DNA of 64,000 bases, from the NCBI RefSeq assembly GCF_015644665.1, contig NZ_JADOBQ010000007.1:62001-126000 (forward strand), read 5' to 3'. The DNA comes from Roseobacter sp. MH60115 (lineage in GTDB: Bacteria; Pseudomonadota; Alphaproteobacteria; Rhodobacterales; Rhodobacteraceae). The notes under the pieces were generated by a model. It searched no databases. It worked only from the letters and a program-made list of their open reading frames with translations, and was not told the origin of the DNA. How positions within the stretch are numbered: position 1 is the stretch's first letter; each line of letters begins with the position of its first letter. A program made the position numbers and the translations under genes. Shown here in pieces: positions 10,816 to 19,942 of the stretch.

Positions 10816-10975
10816 GCCATCGGGCGGCGTCTAGCTAGGCGCTGCCCGATGGCACAGCCGTGCACGGACCCTTGGCTTCCTGGGTCCGGGCAACGGGGTC
10901 CTTCGGCACCCCGGTTCCCTTCCTGTTGGCTACAGGAACCTGGCGTCGCAACCGGTTCAACCCGGATGCGACGCC
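10816..10975 (+). terminator. Run of hairpins after pufC
   Basis: The 233-base gap before dxs carries successive inverted repeats. The first is a 14-base stem with one G-U pair (10816-10829 with 10840-10853), immediately after the pufC stop. Next is CGGACCC/GGGTCCG (10865-10871 with 10882-10888), then TTCCTGT/ACAGGAA (10920-10926 with 10932-10938), then the perfect 9-base GGCGTCGCA/TGCGACGCC (10942-10950 with 10967-10975). None has a T-run. They probably protect the puf 3' end; whether transcription continues into dxs is unknown. No gene is seen here. Confidence 0.7.
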
Positions 10976-11048
10976 TATCTTTTCCTGAAGGGCGGCAGCC
11001 CGGCTTTGGCAAGAGCCCGCCACCCGTCACAGAAACGGAGATGTGCGC

Positions 11049-12977
11049 ATGACCAAACCCGCAACCCCGACACTCGACCGCGTCGCCGGCCCGTCAGACC
11101 TGCGCCAGATGCCGGACCGTGATCTGCGACAGCTGGCGGATGAATTGCGCGCGGAGGTCATCGATGCCGTCAGCCAGACGGGGGGGCATTTGGGCTCCTC
11201 TCTCGGCGTCGTCGAGTTGAGCGTGGCTCTCCATTCGGTTTTCGACACGCCCCGTGACAAGTTGATCTGGGACGTGGGCCACCAATGCTACCCGCATAAA
11301 ATCCTCACCGGCAGGCGCGACCGCATGCATACGTTGCGGCAGGGCGGCGGGCTTTCGGGGTTCACCAAGCGCAGCGAGTCCGACTACGACCCCTTTGGTG
11401 CGGCCCATTCCAGCACGTCGATTTCCGCAGCCCTCGGGTTCACCATCGGTCGCGACATGGGCCTGCCCACGGGCGACGCGATTGCGGTGATCGGTGACGG
11501 CTCCATCAGCGCGGGCATGGCCTATGAGGCGCTGAACAACGCCGGTGCCGAAGGGCGCAGGCTTTTTGTGATCCTCAACGATAACGAGATGTCGATTGCC
11601 CCGCCTGTGGGGGCGATGTCGTCTTACCTGTCGTCGCTGTCGGACCTCACCCGCAAGGGGCCGTTCGGGGGCCTGGTCGCCGTGGCCGAAGGGATGGAGC
11701 AATTGGCGCCACGTCCGGTGCGCGAAGGCGCGCGGCGAGCACGTGAGATGGTCACCGGGCTGGAAAGCCGAGGCACGTTTTTCGAAGAGCTGGGCTTTGA
11801 CTACATCGGCCCCATCGACGGGCATGACATGGGCCAGTTGCTGAGCGTTTTGCGTGCGGCCAAGACGCGTGCAACCGGGCCGGTACTGATCCACTGCTGC
11901 ACGGTCAAGGGCAAAGGCTATGCACCCGCCGAAGGCTCCGCCGACAAGTATCACGGGGTCAGCAAGTTCGATGTGGGCACCGGTGTGCAATCCAAAGCCA
12001 AGGCCAACGCGCCCTCCTACACGGCCGTTTTCGGCGATGCGCTGACAGAGGCTGCGGCGCGCGATCCGCGGGTTGTCGCCGTCACCGCCGCGATGCCAAG
12101 CGGGACCGGCGTGGACCGCATGGCGAAACGTTTCCCGGGCCGGGTGTTCGACGTGGGCATCGCCGAGCAGCATGGGGTCACCTTTGCCGCCGGGATGGCG
12201 GCGAGCGGTCTGAAACCTTTCTGCGCCATCTATTCAACTTTCCTGCAGCGCGGGTATGATCAGGTTGTGCATGACGTGGCCTTGCAAGGTCTGCCGGTGC
12301 GCTTTGCGATAGACCGTGCCGGGCTGGTCGGTGCCGATGGCGCAACCCATGCGGGGGCGTTCGACATCGGCTATCTGGGCGCGCTGCCAGGCATGGTGGT
12401 GATGGCCGCAGCCGATGAGGCGGAGTTGGTGCATATGGTCACCACGGCTGCCGCGCATGACGCTGGCCCGATTGCCTTCCGTTATCCGCGGGGTAACGGG
12501 ACGGGTGTTGCCTTGCCCGAGGTTGGCGAGGTGCTGGAGATCGGCAAGGGCCGCATGATCCGCGAGGGGGAGGGCGACGTTGCCCTGCTGTCGCTGGGTA
12601 CCCATCTGGGCGAGTGTGAAGCGGCTGCGACCCTGCTGGCGGCGGAAGGCATCAGCGTGACCATCGCAGATGCGCGCTTTGCCAAGCCGCTGGACATGAA
12701 ACTGATCGGGCGGTTGGCGCAATCGCACGGCGCGCTTGTGACGGTGGAGCAAGGCGCGAGAGGCGGATTTGGTGCCATGGTGCTGCAGGACATGGCAGCG
12801 CACGGATTGCTCGACCACGGGTGCCGGGTGCGCACGCTGTGCCTGCCGGACCGGTTCATTGATCAGGCCGCCCCGGCAGAGATGTACCGCGACGCCGGCG
12901 TCGATGCCGAAGGGATCGTCGGAACCGTTCTGGCGGCGCTGCAGAGGGATCGCAAGGTGGTGTCGTTGCAGCGCTAA
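11049..12977 (+). CDS. dxs: 1-deoxy-D-xylulose-5-phosphate synthase
   Basis: A 642-residue thiamine-diphosphate enzyme that condenses pyruvate with glyceraldehyde 3-phosphate, the first and often limiting step of the MEP isoprenoid pathway. Visible are the TPP/Mg site [18 protein letters not shown] with NDNEMSI (about residues 150-185), the transketolase pyrimidine-domain motif [15 protein letters not shown] (about residue 420), and the C-terminal domain. The ATG at 11049 has GGAG 9 bases upstream; the in-frame GTG at 11043 is too close. Its place beside puf, as in Rhodobacter, links precursor supply to pigment demand. Confidence 0.95.
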   Translation: MTKPATPTLDRVAGPSDLRQMPDRDLRQLADELRAEVIDAVSQTGGHLGSSLGVVELSVALHSVFDTPRDKLIWDVGHQCYPHKILTGRRDRMHTLRQGGGLSGFTKRSESDYDPFGAAHSSTSISAALGFTIGRDMGLPTGDAIAVIGDGSISAGMAYEALNNAGAEGRRLFVILNDNEMSIAPPVGAMSSYLSSLSDLTRKGPFGGLVAVAEGMEQLAPRPVREGARRAREMVTGLESRGTFFEELGFDYIGPIDGHDMGQLLSVLRAAKTRATGPVLIHCCTVKGKGYAPAEGSADKYHGVSKFDVGTGVQSKAKANAPSYTAVFGDALTEAAARDPRVVAVTAAMPSGTGVDRMAKRFPGRVFDVGIAEQHGVTFAAGMAASGLKPFCAIYSTFLQRGYDQVVHDVALQGLPVRFAIDRAGLVGADGATHAGAFDIGYLGALPGMVVMAAADEAELVHMVTTAAAHDAGPIAFRYPRGNGTGVALPEVGEVLEIGKGRMIREGEGDVALLSLGTHLGECEAAATLLAAEGISVTIADARFAKPLDMKLIGRLAQSHGALVTVEQGARGGFGAMVLQDMAAHGLLDHGCRVRTLCLPDRFIDQAAPAEMYRDAGVDAEGIVGTVLAALQRDRKVVSLQR

Positions 12978-12983
12978 CGCCGG

Positions 12984-13772
12984 TCAATGGCTGTCAGTGA
13001 AGTGTTTTATGGCGCGCGCCACTTGATCCGGCGCGTCCCAGTGGGGCGCATGCCCGCATCCCGACACAACCTCGGTCGGGATCCCGTTCAGCGCCTGCCG
13101 GGCAAGATCCAGAGGGATCAGCAAGTCTTTCTCTGCCAGAATTGCCTGCATCGGCACATCCGGGGGCGCCTGAAACAGTGCCGGGTCCGCCGTTGCGACG
13201 GCTGTCAGCTGATGCGCCATGGCGTCCGCAGACTGCGCATGCGGATAAGCCAGCGATTGTGCGATGGCGGCGTCGATGGCGCCCGGTGTCTGGTAGAATT
13301 CCGGCGTGAAAATCCAGGGCAGGAACACGCGCAGCCAGGTATCCGGCGGTGCGTCTGATCTTCGGATTGCAACGAGGCTGCGGAACAGGTCCATGTTTCG
13401 GAAAAGGCTCAGCGGGGCCGAGGCGACCATCGTGCAGCTCTGCACCCGGTCCGGGGCCAGTGAGGCCATGGCCCAGGCGATGTAGCCACCCAGGGAATGG
13501 CCCACCACGTGGCATGTGTCGTGCCCAAGATGGGCCAGCAGGGCCAGCGCATCCTCCGCCCAGATCTTCGGCGAGGCGGGGGCGTCCTGCGGGAAAGTTC
13601 TGCCGGTGGTGCGGTTGTCGGGGCAGATCAGGGTGAAATGGTCTGACAGAAACGGGACCACCGGTGCCCAGCTCGCGCTGTCCGAAAGCATGCCCGCGAC
13701 CAGCATCAGGGGTGGGCCATCGCCGATGACCTCGTAATGCAGCGTGACATCGGGCAGGTCCAGATCAGGCAT
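12984..13772 (-). CDS. Alpha/beta hydrolase
   Basis: A 262-residue alpha/beta-hydrolase-fold protein. The nucleophile elbow GHSLGG is near residue 91, an acid probably lies near residue 210, and the histidine lies in the C-terminal GCGHAPHWDAP. No membrane or signal segment is seen. It converges on dxs (6 bases between the stops) and its start overlaps the stop of the P1-peptidase gene, so those two share an operon. Its substrate cannot be read from the sequence; esterase, lactonase and 3-oxoadipate enol-lactonase-like activities are all possible. Confidence 0.85.
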   Translation of the reverse strand: MPDLDLPDVTLHYEVIGDGPPLMLVAGMLSDSASWAPVVPFLSDHFTLICPDNRTTGRTFPQDAPASPKIWAEDALALLAHLGHDTCHVVGHSLGGYIAWAMASLAPDRVQSCTMVASAPLSLFRNMDLFRSLVAIRRSDAPPDTWLRVFLPWIFTPEFYQTPGAIDAAIAQSLAYPHAQSADAMAHQLTAVATADPALFQAPPDVPMQAILAEKDLLIPLDLARQALNGIPTEVVSGCGHAPHWDAPDQVARAIKHFTDSH

Positions 13773-14766
13773 TCAACGTGCTCCAGCAGGGCAACAGGTC
13801 GCCGTCTTCCGGGGTCGCCTCATAGACGGCGCGGGCAATGGCGCGGGTCAGGCAGAGGGCTGCCGCATGGCCGATCAGCGTGACATCCCGCGTCGCATCG
13901 GTGTCGGGACGCGCGCCGGTTGAGAGGGCAAAGACCAGATCGCCATCCCCCGGCGAATGGGCAGGCACACAGGCGCGGGCAATACCGTCGTGGGCTGCCA
14001 CCGCCATGCGGTAGCACTGCGGTTTCGTCAGGGCGGCATCGGTGGCCACGATGGCGATGGTGGTATTGCCGCGGTCAAAGAACGCCTCGTGTTTGCGGCT
14101 GGTCATGTCCCGCCCGAGGCCGGAGGCCGGATCGGGGCCAAGCCCGCCGAACTCGCTGTCGATCTCAAAGGGGGCCGCGTAGAAATGCCGATCGCCCGGC
14201 GTCGTCACAGCGCCCAGCGGATTGGCGGCTGCAAGCGCCCCGACGGTGGTGCCATCCGGCAACACCAGCGACGCTGATCCAAGCCCGCCTTTCATCATGG
14301 CGGTCAAGGCGCCCGTCCCGGCGCCTGCAGTCCCTAGAGTAAAATCCGGACCTGCAGCGTCAAAGGCCGCGCGGCCCAGAGCAGAGTAGGGGTTTCGGGC
14401 CCAGTCCTTCTGCCCGCCGTTGAGCAGATCGAACAGGATCGCCCCGGGCACGATGGGCACGGTGGCATCGCCCACGCGGTAGCCGCGCCCAGCAGCCCGC
14501 AGCCCGTCGACCACACCCGAACAGGCATCCAGCCCGTAGGCGGAGCCGCCCGAAAGCACCAGCGCATCAATCTCGGAGACGGATTTGTCCGGGGCCAGCA
14601 GATCGGTTTCGCGCGTACCGGGGGCCCCGCCCATCACATGCACCGACGCCATGAAGGGCGCGCGTGCGGTGACAACCGTGCAGCCTGATTTGAGCCTGCT
14701 GTCCGCGGCGTTGCCGACCCTCAGCCCGCTGACGTCGGTGATGAGGTTGCGCGGGCCCGGGATCAT
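13765..14766 (-). CDS. P1-family peptidase (DmpA/NylC-like)
   Basis: A 333-residue N-terminal-nucleophile hydrolase of the DmpA / L-aminopeptidase-D-esterase family, which cleaves itself into two chains. Family features are the N-terminal ITDVSGLRVGNA, the LSGGSAYGLDAC segment, and RGNTTIAIVATDAAL (about residues 228-242), whose threonine after N is the probable autocleavage site and nucleophile. Relatives cleave N-terminal amino acids, beta-peptides or nylon oligomers. It overlaps the downstream hydrolase by 8 bases. The natural substrate is unknown. Confidence 0.85.
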   Translation of the reverse strand: MIPGPRNLITDVSGLRVGNAADSRLKSGCTVVTARAPFMASVHVMGGAPGTRETDLLAPDKSVSEIDALVLSGGSAYGLDACSGVVDGLRAAGRGYRVGDATVPIVPGAILFDLLNGGQKDWARNPYSALGRAAFDAAGPDFTLGTAGAGTGALTAMMKGGLGSASLVLPDGTTVGALAAANPLGAVTTPGDRHFYAAPFEIDSEFGGLGPDPASGLGRDMTSRKHEAFFDRGNTTIAIVATDAALTKPQCYRMAVAAHDGIARACVPAHSPGDGDLVFALSTGARPDTDATRDVTLIGHAAALCLTRAIARAVYEATPEDGDLLPCWSTLNA

Positions 14767-14845
14767 AGGGTGCAGATCGGGAACACGCGCCGCGCGCCCC
14801 TGCCGATGTCGATTTGCATATTTGACGAACGATGAAACACCCGGG

Positions 14846-15196
14846 TCAGATGCGGGGCTTCGAGGTTGCTGTGGCTGGGTCGCCGGTGTTGGGCACGCCC
14901 TTGGGCTCGATCAGCAGCACCTTGCATTCTTCCGCCGCGCGGGGCCGGTGGGTCACGCCTTTGGGCACGATGAAGAGCTCGCCTGCTTTCACGGGATGCG
15001 TTGCGTCTTCGAGGTCCATGATCATCTCGCCCTCCAGCACCAGAAAGAAATCATCCGTGTCTTCATGCAGGTGAAACGGGAATTCGCCCTGAAACCGGAC
15101 CACCATGACCTCGTTGTCATTATAATCGGCCACCACATGCGGGTCCCAGTGGCTGGTGAATTGCGCGAGTTTCTCGGCCAGGTTCACCGTCTTCAT
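14846..15196 (-). CDS. Small cupin protein
   Basis: A 116-residue single-domain cupin. Motif 1 (HLHEDTDDFFLVLEGE, with metal ligands H, H and E) is followed by motif 2 (PKGVTHRP). The ATG at 15196 overlaps the stop of the upstream SDR gene (ATGA) and has GGAGGG 8 bases before it. Cupins of this size often act on small polar metabolites such as mannose-6-phosphate analogues, or simply bind metal; no specific reaction can be assigned. The pairing with an SDR suggests a shared small-molecule pathway. Confidence 0.85.
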   Translation of the reverse strand: MKTVNLAEKLAQFTSHWDPHVVADYNDNEVMVVRFQGEFPFHLHEDTDDFFLVLEGEMIMDLEDATHPVKAGELFIVPKGVTHRPRAAEECKVLLIEPKGVPNTGDPATATSKPRI

Positions 15197-15939
15197 ATGC
15201 AACGCCCTCCGTCGACCTCCATGGCCACACCGGTGATCATTGAGGCCTCATCCGAGCACAGAAAGCAAGCCGCATTTCCCATGTCCTGCGGTGTTGAAAA
15301 CCGGCCCAGCGGAATGGTGGCGAGAAACTTGGCGCGCATTTCCGGCGTGTCCTCTCCCATGAAGGATTTGAGCAGCGGTGTTTCTCCTGCCACGGGGTTC
15401 AGGGCGTTCACGCGGATGCCCTCGGGGGCCAGTTCCACGGCCATGGCCTTGGTTGCCGTGATCATCCAGCCCTTCGAGGCGTTGTACCAGTTCAGCCGCG
15501 GGCGCGGCGACACCCCGGCGGTGGAGGCGATGTTGAGGATGGCCCCGGCCTTGCGGGTTTTCATATGCGGGACAAAGGCGCGGGCAGTCAAATAGACCGA
15601 TTTGGCATTCACCGCCAGCACCCGGTCGAAATCCTTCTCCGATACCTCCTCCAGCGCGGTGGGCAGGTGGGTCACGCCGGCGTTGTTGACCAGAATGTCG
15701 ACATGTCCCCAGGTATCGAGTGCCGTTTGCGCCATGGCATTGACCGAGGCCCCTTCCGAGACGTCAACCGCACAGGCCAGCGCATGGTCCCCCATCTGGT
15801 CACACAAGTCCTGCGCGCCTTGCTGGTTGAGGTCTGCGATCATCACCCGCGCGCCTTCGGATGTGAACTTGCGCACGATGCCCGCGCCAAAGCCCGAGGC
15901 CCCGCCTGTGACAATGGCCGTCTTTCCCGTCAGTCGCAT
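15193..15939 (-). CDS. SDR-family oxidoreductase
   Basis: A 248-residue classical short-chain dehydrogenase. It has the NAD(P) motif TGGASGFG (residues 11-18), an aspartate at the end of beta-2 (IADLN) that favours NAD(H), NNAG near residue 87, and the catalytic Ser-Tyr-Lys with YNASK near residue 151. Its C-terminus (EVDGGRCI) is typical of FabG- and glucose-dehydrogenase-like members. AGGGAGG precedes the ATG. It is translationally coupled to the cupin gene downstream. The substrate is unknown. Confidence 0.88.
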   Translation of the reverse strand: MRLTGKTAIVTGGASGFGAGIVRKFTSEGARVMIADLNQQGAQDLCDQMGDHALACAVDVSEGASVNAMAQTALDTWGHVDILVNNAGVTHLPTALEEVSEKDFDRVLAVNAKSVYLTARAFVPHMKTRKAGAILNIASTAGVSPRPRLNWYNASKGWMITATKAMAVELAPEGIRVNALNPVAGETPLLKSFMGEDTPEMRAKFLATIPLGRFSTPQDMGNAACFLCSDEASMITGVAMEVDGGRCI

Positions 15940-15949
15940 CTTGTCCTCC

Positions 15950-16447
15950 CTAAAGATGGTACTTCAAAACCCACCGGTCGTGCCCGTCGCTCTCGGGCGT
16001 TGCCGCTGCATAACGATGCGGGAGGAACCCTTCGCGCACCCAGAAATGCATCGCGCGTGGGTTTGCCTCAAGAACCGAGAGCTTCAGCATCGTCATCTTG
16101 GCCCGGCGGGCTTTTCGCTTGACCAATCTTAGCACAGCTCGGCCAATCCCGCGCCTGCGAAAGGCTGGATCCAGCAGCATCAGGCCAATCCACCAATCCG
16201 TGGGAAACTCGTAGCCTTCGGCAATGCAGATCATGCCGACCATGGCCTGTTCTTCCATCACCGCAAAGGTCATGAGCGCGTCTTGGCTCAGGCCCGGCGG
16301 CACGGCTGTGAAAAACCCGTCGATGAAATCCATGTTCGGGGCATGGCCGACTTCCAAGGTTACGTAGTCGGCGGCGCGCTGCGCCAGATCAAGCGCGTCT
16401 TCGGCATCTTCGGATCTGGTGATCGGGCGCAGGACAATATCAGACAT
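15950..16447 (-). CDS. GNAT-family N-acetyltransferase
   Basis: A 165-residue protein with the GNAT fold. The acetyl-CoA pyrophosphate-binding motif A is RRRGIGRAVLRLV (about residues 98-110), followed by the motif B region LKLSVLEANPRAMHFWVREGF. It lies 10 bases upstream of the SDR gene on the same strand, so it may belong to that operon. The substrate cannot be predicted. Confidence 0.85.
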   Translation of the reverse strand: MSDIVLRPITRSEDAEDALDLAQRAADYVTLEVGHAPNMDFIDGFFTAVPPGLSQDALMTFAVMEEQAMVGMICIAEGYEFPTDWWIGLMLLDPAFRRRGIGRAVLRLVKRKARRAKMTMLKLSVLEANPRAMHFWVREGFLPHRYAAATPESDGHDRWVLKYHL

Positions 16448-16494
16448 GCGCAGGGGCCGCCTGTTGCGCTCTTTTGCAGGCAGAGCGTCTTGGA

Positions 16495-18108
16495 TCAGCC
16501 ATGCGTGGCATCTTCATGCGCAGTCCTCAGGTCCGGCAGCCGGGGCGCTGCCGCAATGAGCTTTTTGGTGTAAGGATGTTGAGGCTTGGTAAAGACGGCC
16601 TCTGTCGGGCCCTCTTCGACGATCTCTCCGGCCTGCATCACCATGACGCGATCCGTGACGGATCGGACCACGCTGAGGTCATGGGAGACAAAAAGATAGG
16701 TCAGCCCATGGGTGCGGCAAAGGTCGGCCAGCAGATCGAGGATCTGCGCCCGGACAGAGACGTCGAGGGCAGAGACAGCCTCGTCAAAAAGGATAAGATC
16801 AGGCTTGATGATCAGCGCGCGGGCGATGGCAATGCGTTGGCGCTGGCCGCCCGAAAACTCGTGAATGTAGCGTGTGGCGTCGTCGGGATGCAGGCCGACG
16901 GCGGTCAAGGCTTCGGCGATGGCATCATGCCGTGCGGCACCCTTGGGCGGGTCCGGCAGCAAATGGAAGGGTTCGGTGATCAGCCGGGCGACGCGGTGAC
17001 GCGGGTTGAAACTGCCAAACGGGTCCTGGAAGACCACCTGCATGCGCCGCCGCACGTCAAGATTGGGCTTTCCTTGCGTCGTGACCGGGGCACCGCCCAG
17101 CGTGATCTGTCCCCGCTGTGGCTCTTCAAGACCGAGGAGGGCGCGGGTCAGGGTGGACTTGCCGCAGCCGCTTTCGCCCACCAGCCCCAGCCGTTCGCCG
17201 CGCATCAGCGTAAAACTGACGCCTTTCACCGCATCGAATTGGCCGGGCGCGGCAAAAAGCTGGCGACGGGGCAGGCGGTAGCTGCGGTGCACGTCTTGCA
17301 CCTCCAAAAGCGGGGCGGGGTCCGGCAGGTCCGGCAGATCGACCCGGTGGCCCGAGGCTTCGAACAGCATGCGCGTGTAGGGATGCCGCATGTTGTGCAG
17401 CAAGTCCTGCGTCGGGCCGGTTTCGACCACCTGGCCGTGGCGCATGACGGCGATGCGGTCGGCCATACCCGCCACGACGGCCAGATCATGGGTGATCATG
17501 ATCAGCCCCATGCCGAAATCCTGCACCAGCCCCTTCAGCAAATCGAGGATTTGCGCCTGGGTGGTGACATCGAGCGCCGTGGTCGGCTCATCCGCGATCA
17601 GCAGTTTGGGCCGCAGCGCAATTGCCATGGCAATCACGACCCGCTGGCGCTGTCCGCCCGACAGCTCATGTGGATACCGGCTGAGCGGGAAGCGGTCCGG
17701 CGGCAGACCGACGCGGGTAAGAACATCGCGGGCCAGCGTCTCTGCTTTCGCCGCTGTTGCGTCCGTGTGCAGGCGGATGGTCTCCGCCACTTGCCGCCCG
17801 ATGGTATGCACCGGGTTCAGCGCGGTCATCGGTTCCTGAAAGATCATGCCGATCTCATCGCCGCGCAGAGCACACATCTGCGCCTCGGGCAGGGTGGTGA
17901 GGTTGGTCTGCTCCAGCGTAATGGTGCCCGTTGCCTGCGTCCCGCGGGGCAGCAGTTGCATCACCGCGAGCGCGGTCATCGATTTGCCGGACCCGCTCTC
18001 GCCGGTGATGGCGAGGATTTCGCCGGGGGCGACGGACAGGCTCACATCTTTCAGAATTGGGATAGCCGCGATGCTCAAAGACAGCTGGTCGATCTGCAGA
18101 AGGCTCAT
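16495..18108 (-). CDS. Fused dual-domain peptide-type ABC transporter ATPase
   Basis: A 537-residue protein with two complete nucleotide-binding domains in one chain, as in GsiA or YejF. Walker A motifs are GESGSGKS (about residue 36) and GESGCGKS (about 310); ABC signatures are LSGGQRQR (about 150) and FSGGQRQR (about 425). Each half has the oligopeptide C-terminal extension. An open frame continues upstream, but the ATG at 18108 overlaps the permease stop and gives the normal N-terminus. It energises uptake of a peptide or similar solute through the two permeases encoded upstream. Confidence 0.92.
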   Translation of the reverse strand: MSLLQIDQLSLSIAAIPILKDVSLSVAPGEILAITGESGSGKSMTALAVMQLLPRGTQATGTITLEQTNLTTLPEAQMCALRGDEIGMIFQEPMTALNPVHTIGRQVAETIRLHTDATAAKAETLARDVLTRVGLPPDRFPLSRYPHELSGGQRQRVVIAMAIALRPKLLIADEPTTALDVTTQAQILDLLKGLVQDFGMGLIMITHDLAVVAGMADRIAVMRHGQVVETGPTQDLLHNMRHPYTRMLFEASGHRVDLPDLPDPAPLLEVQDVHRSYRLPRRQLFAAPGQFDAVKGVSFTLMRGERLGLVGESGCGKSTLTRALLGLEEPQRGQITLGGAPVTTQGKPNLDVRRRMQVVFQDPFGSFNPRHRVARLITEPFHLLPDPPKGAARHDAIAEALTAVGLHPDDATRYIHEFSGGQRQRIAIARALIIKPDLILFDEAVSALDVSVRAQILDLLADLCRTHGLTYLFVSHDLSVVRSVTDRVMVMQAGEIVEEGPTEAVFTKPQHPYTKKLIAAAPRLPDLRTAHEDATHG

Positions 18109-18920
18109 GTGCGCAGCCTCTGCAACCGGGGATCCAAGGCGTCGCGCAAACCATCGCCCAGCAGGTTCAGCCCCATGACAATGCCGATGATGACAACGCC
18201 GGGCACAATCGCGATATGCGGCGCGAGGGTGACCAGCGTCTGGGCATCGGCCAGCATCCGGCCCAGCGAGGGGGTGGGCGGCTGCACGCCAAGGCCCACG
18301 AAGCTCAGCGCGGCCTCGACCTGAATGCCTAGGGCGAACTGGATGGTGCCCTGCACGATCAGCAGGTTCAGCACATTGGGCAGGATGTGCTCGACCGAGA
18401 TATGCGCGCGGGTCTTGCCCGCGACGCGGGCGGCGAGGATGAATTCGCGCTCCCACAGCGGCAGCGCGCCGCCGCGGGTGACGCGGGCGAAAACGGGGAT
18501 ATTGAAGATGCCAAAGGCGACGATGGCGTTGGTGGCCGAAGGGCCAAAGACGGCGGTGATCAGGATCGCCATGACCAGCAGCGGGAAGGCGAAGACGATG
18601 TCATTGCCGCGCATGATCGTCTCGTCCAGCCAGCTGCCCTTGTGCATGGCGGCGGCCAGCCCCAGCGGAACACCGAAGGTGAGGCCGATGGCCAGCGCCA
18701 GCAGCGCCACGCCAAGGGAGGTGCGCGCGCCGACCATGATCATGCTGAGGATATCGCGGCCCAGATGGTCCGTGCCCAATAGATGCGGGCCTCCGGGTGG
18801 TTGCAGTTTGCCGGGGATGTTGAGCGTGGTGTGGTCGTGCGGGGTCCAGAGGAACGACAGCAACGCCAACCCGATGAAGAGGGCAGAGAGGGCCGCACCG
18901 ATGATCAGCGTCCGGCTCAT
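18105..18920 (-). CDS. ABC transporter permease, DppC type
   Basis: A 271-residue inner-membrane permease of the oligopeptide/dipeptide/nickel class. The N-terminal helix is followed by GTDHLGRDILSM, the DppC-family signature, and five more helices, with the EAA loop near RVAGKTRAHISVEHILPN. It overlaps its neighbours by 4 bases on both sides. It forms the channel with the DppB-type subunit encoded just upstream. Confidence 0.92.
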   Translation of the reverse strand: MSRTLIIGAALSALFIGLALLSFLWTPHDHTTLNIPGKLQPPGGPHLLGTDHLGRDILSMIMVGARTSLGVALLALAIGLTFGVPLGLAAAMHKGSWLDETIMRGNDIVFAFPLLVMAILITAVFGPSATNAIVAFGIFNIPVFARVTRGGALPLWEREFILAARVAGKTRAHISVEHILPNVLNLLIVQGTIQFALGIQVEAALSFVGLGVQPPTPSLGRMLADAQTLVTLAPHIAIVPGVVIIGIVMGLNLLGDGLRDALDPRLQRLRT

Positions 18921-19864
18921 GTGCGCGACCGCAGGCGCGGGTCGACGGCGGCATAGGCCAGATCGACGAGGAAATTGATCAGAATCACGCCGAAGACAAC
19001 GAGCATGACGACGCTTTCCACGACGATCAGGTCCCGCGCCGAGATCGATTGAAAGATCAGGCGGCCGAGACCCGGCAGGTAAAAGACCTGTTCGATGATG
19101 ATGGTGCCCGCGAAGAGGAAAGAGAACTGCAGCCCGATGATGGTGAGCACCGGGATCATCGCGTTTCTAAGCCCGTGACGCCAGAGGGTCTGGCGCGCGG
19201 TAAGGCCCTTGGCGCGGGCAGTGCGCATATAGTCCTCGCCGAGCACGTCGAGCAGGGCGGAGCGCATAACGCGGGTGAGGATCGCAGCCTGCGGCAGGGC
19301 GAGGGCGATGGCGGGCAGGGTAAGGGAGATGAGGCCGGTGAAGAGGCCCTTGTCCCAACCCGCAAAACCGCCTGCGGGAAACCAGCGCAGCTTTATGGCA
19401 AAGACCAGTACCAGCATCATCGCAAACCAGAAGTTTGGCAGGGCGACGCCGAGTTGCGTGGCCCCCATGACGCTCAGATCGCCCGCGTGTCCCCGGCGGG
19501 AGGCGGCGAAGATGCCCGCCGGAAAGGCGATAAAGATCGACAGGATCAGCGCGTAAAGCGCCAGAGGGATTGAGACGGCGATGCGGTCTGCCACCATTTC
19601 CGTTACCGGGGTGCGGTAGGTGTAGGAGGTGCCGAAATCGCCCGTGAGCATGCCCAGAACCCAGTTGAAATATCGCTGTACCTTGGGCACGTCGAGGCCG
19701 AGCTCCGCGCGCAGGGCGGCCAGCGTTTCAGGCTGTGCGTTGATGCCCAGCATGAAGGAGGCGGGATCGCCCGGCGCCACTTCGATCACGGTGAAGATGA
19801 TCAGCGACGCCACCGCGAGGCTGATGCAGAGAGAGAGCAGGCGTTTGAGCACATAGCGCAGCAT
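18917..19864 (-). CDS. ABC transporter permease, DppB type
   Basis: A 315-residue membrane permease. The N-terminal helix runs into VIEVAPGDPASFMLG, and GDFGTSYTYRTPV follows, both typical of DppB. The EAA loop lies near TARAKGLTARQTLWRHGLRN. No clear ribosome-binding site is visible for either the ATG at 19864 or the GTG at 19867. It is the first gene of a three-gene permease-ATPase operon. The likely binding protein lies further upstream (21735-23210), beyond a gene on the opposite strand. Confidence 0.9.
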   Translation of the reverse strand: MLRYVLKRLLSLCISLAVASLIIFTVIEVAPGDPASFMLGINAQPETLAALRAELGLDVPKVQRYFNWVLGMLTGDFGTSYTYRTPVTEMVADRIAVSIPLALYALILSIFIAFPAGIFAASRRGHAGDLSVMGATQLGVALPNFWFAMMLVLVFAIKLRWFPAGGFAGWDKGLFTGLISLTLPAIALALPQAAILTRVMRSALLDVLGEDYMRTARAKGLTARQTLWRHGLRNAMIPVLTIIGLQFSFLFAGTIIIEQVFYLPGLGRLIFQSISARDLIVVESVVMLVVFGVILINFLVDLAYAAVDPRLRSRT

Positions 19865-19942
19865 CACGGTGACGTTAGGCGGTGCCTCGCATGGGGTCCA
19901 GAGGGGTTGTTGAGCGCGCGCAATGCGTTAGGTCTTGAGGTC

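Noticed and set aside
10806-11052. Short frames across the pufC-dxs gap, considered as a possible pufX
   Set aside because: None encodes a membrane helix like PufX. The space is filled by hairpins, and operons with pufC normally lack pufX.
16474-18324. A 616-codon open frame on the + strand
   Set aside because: It is antisense to the fused ABC ATPase with its complete Walker and signature motifs.
18109-18456. N-terminal extension of the fused ATPase
   Set aside because: The frame is open but its sequence is low-complexity Arg/Pro/Ala-rich and overlaps the DppC-type permease. The ATG at 18108 gives the normal protein.
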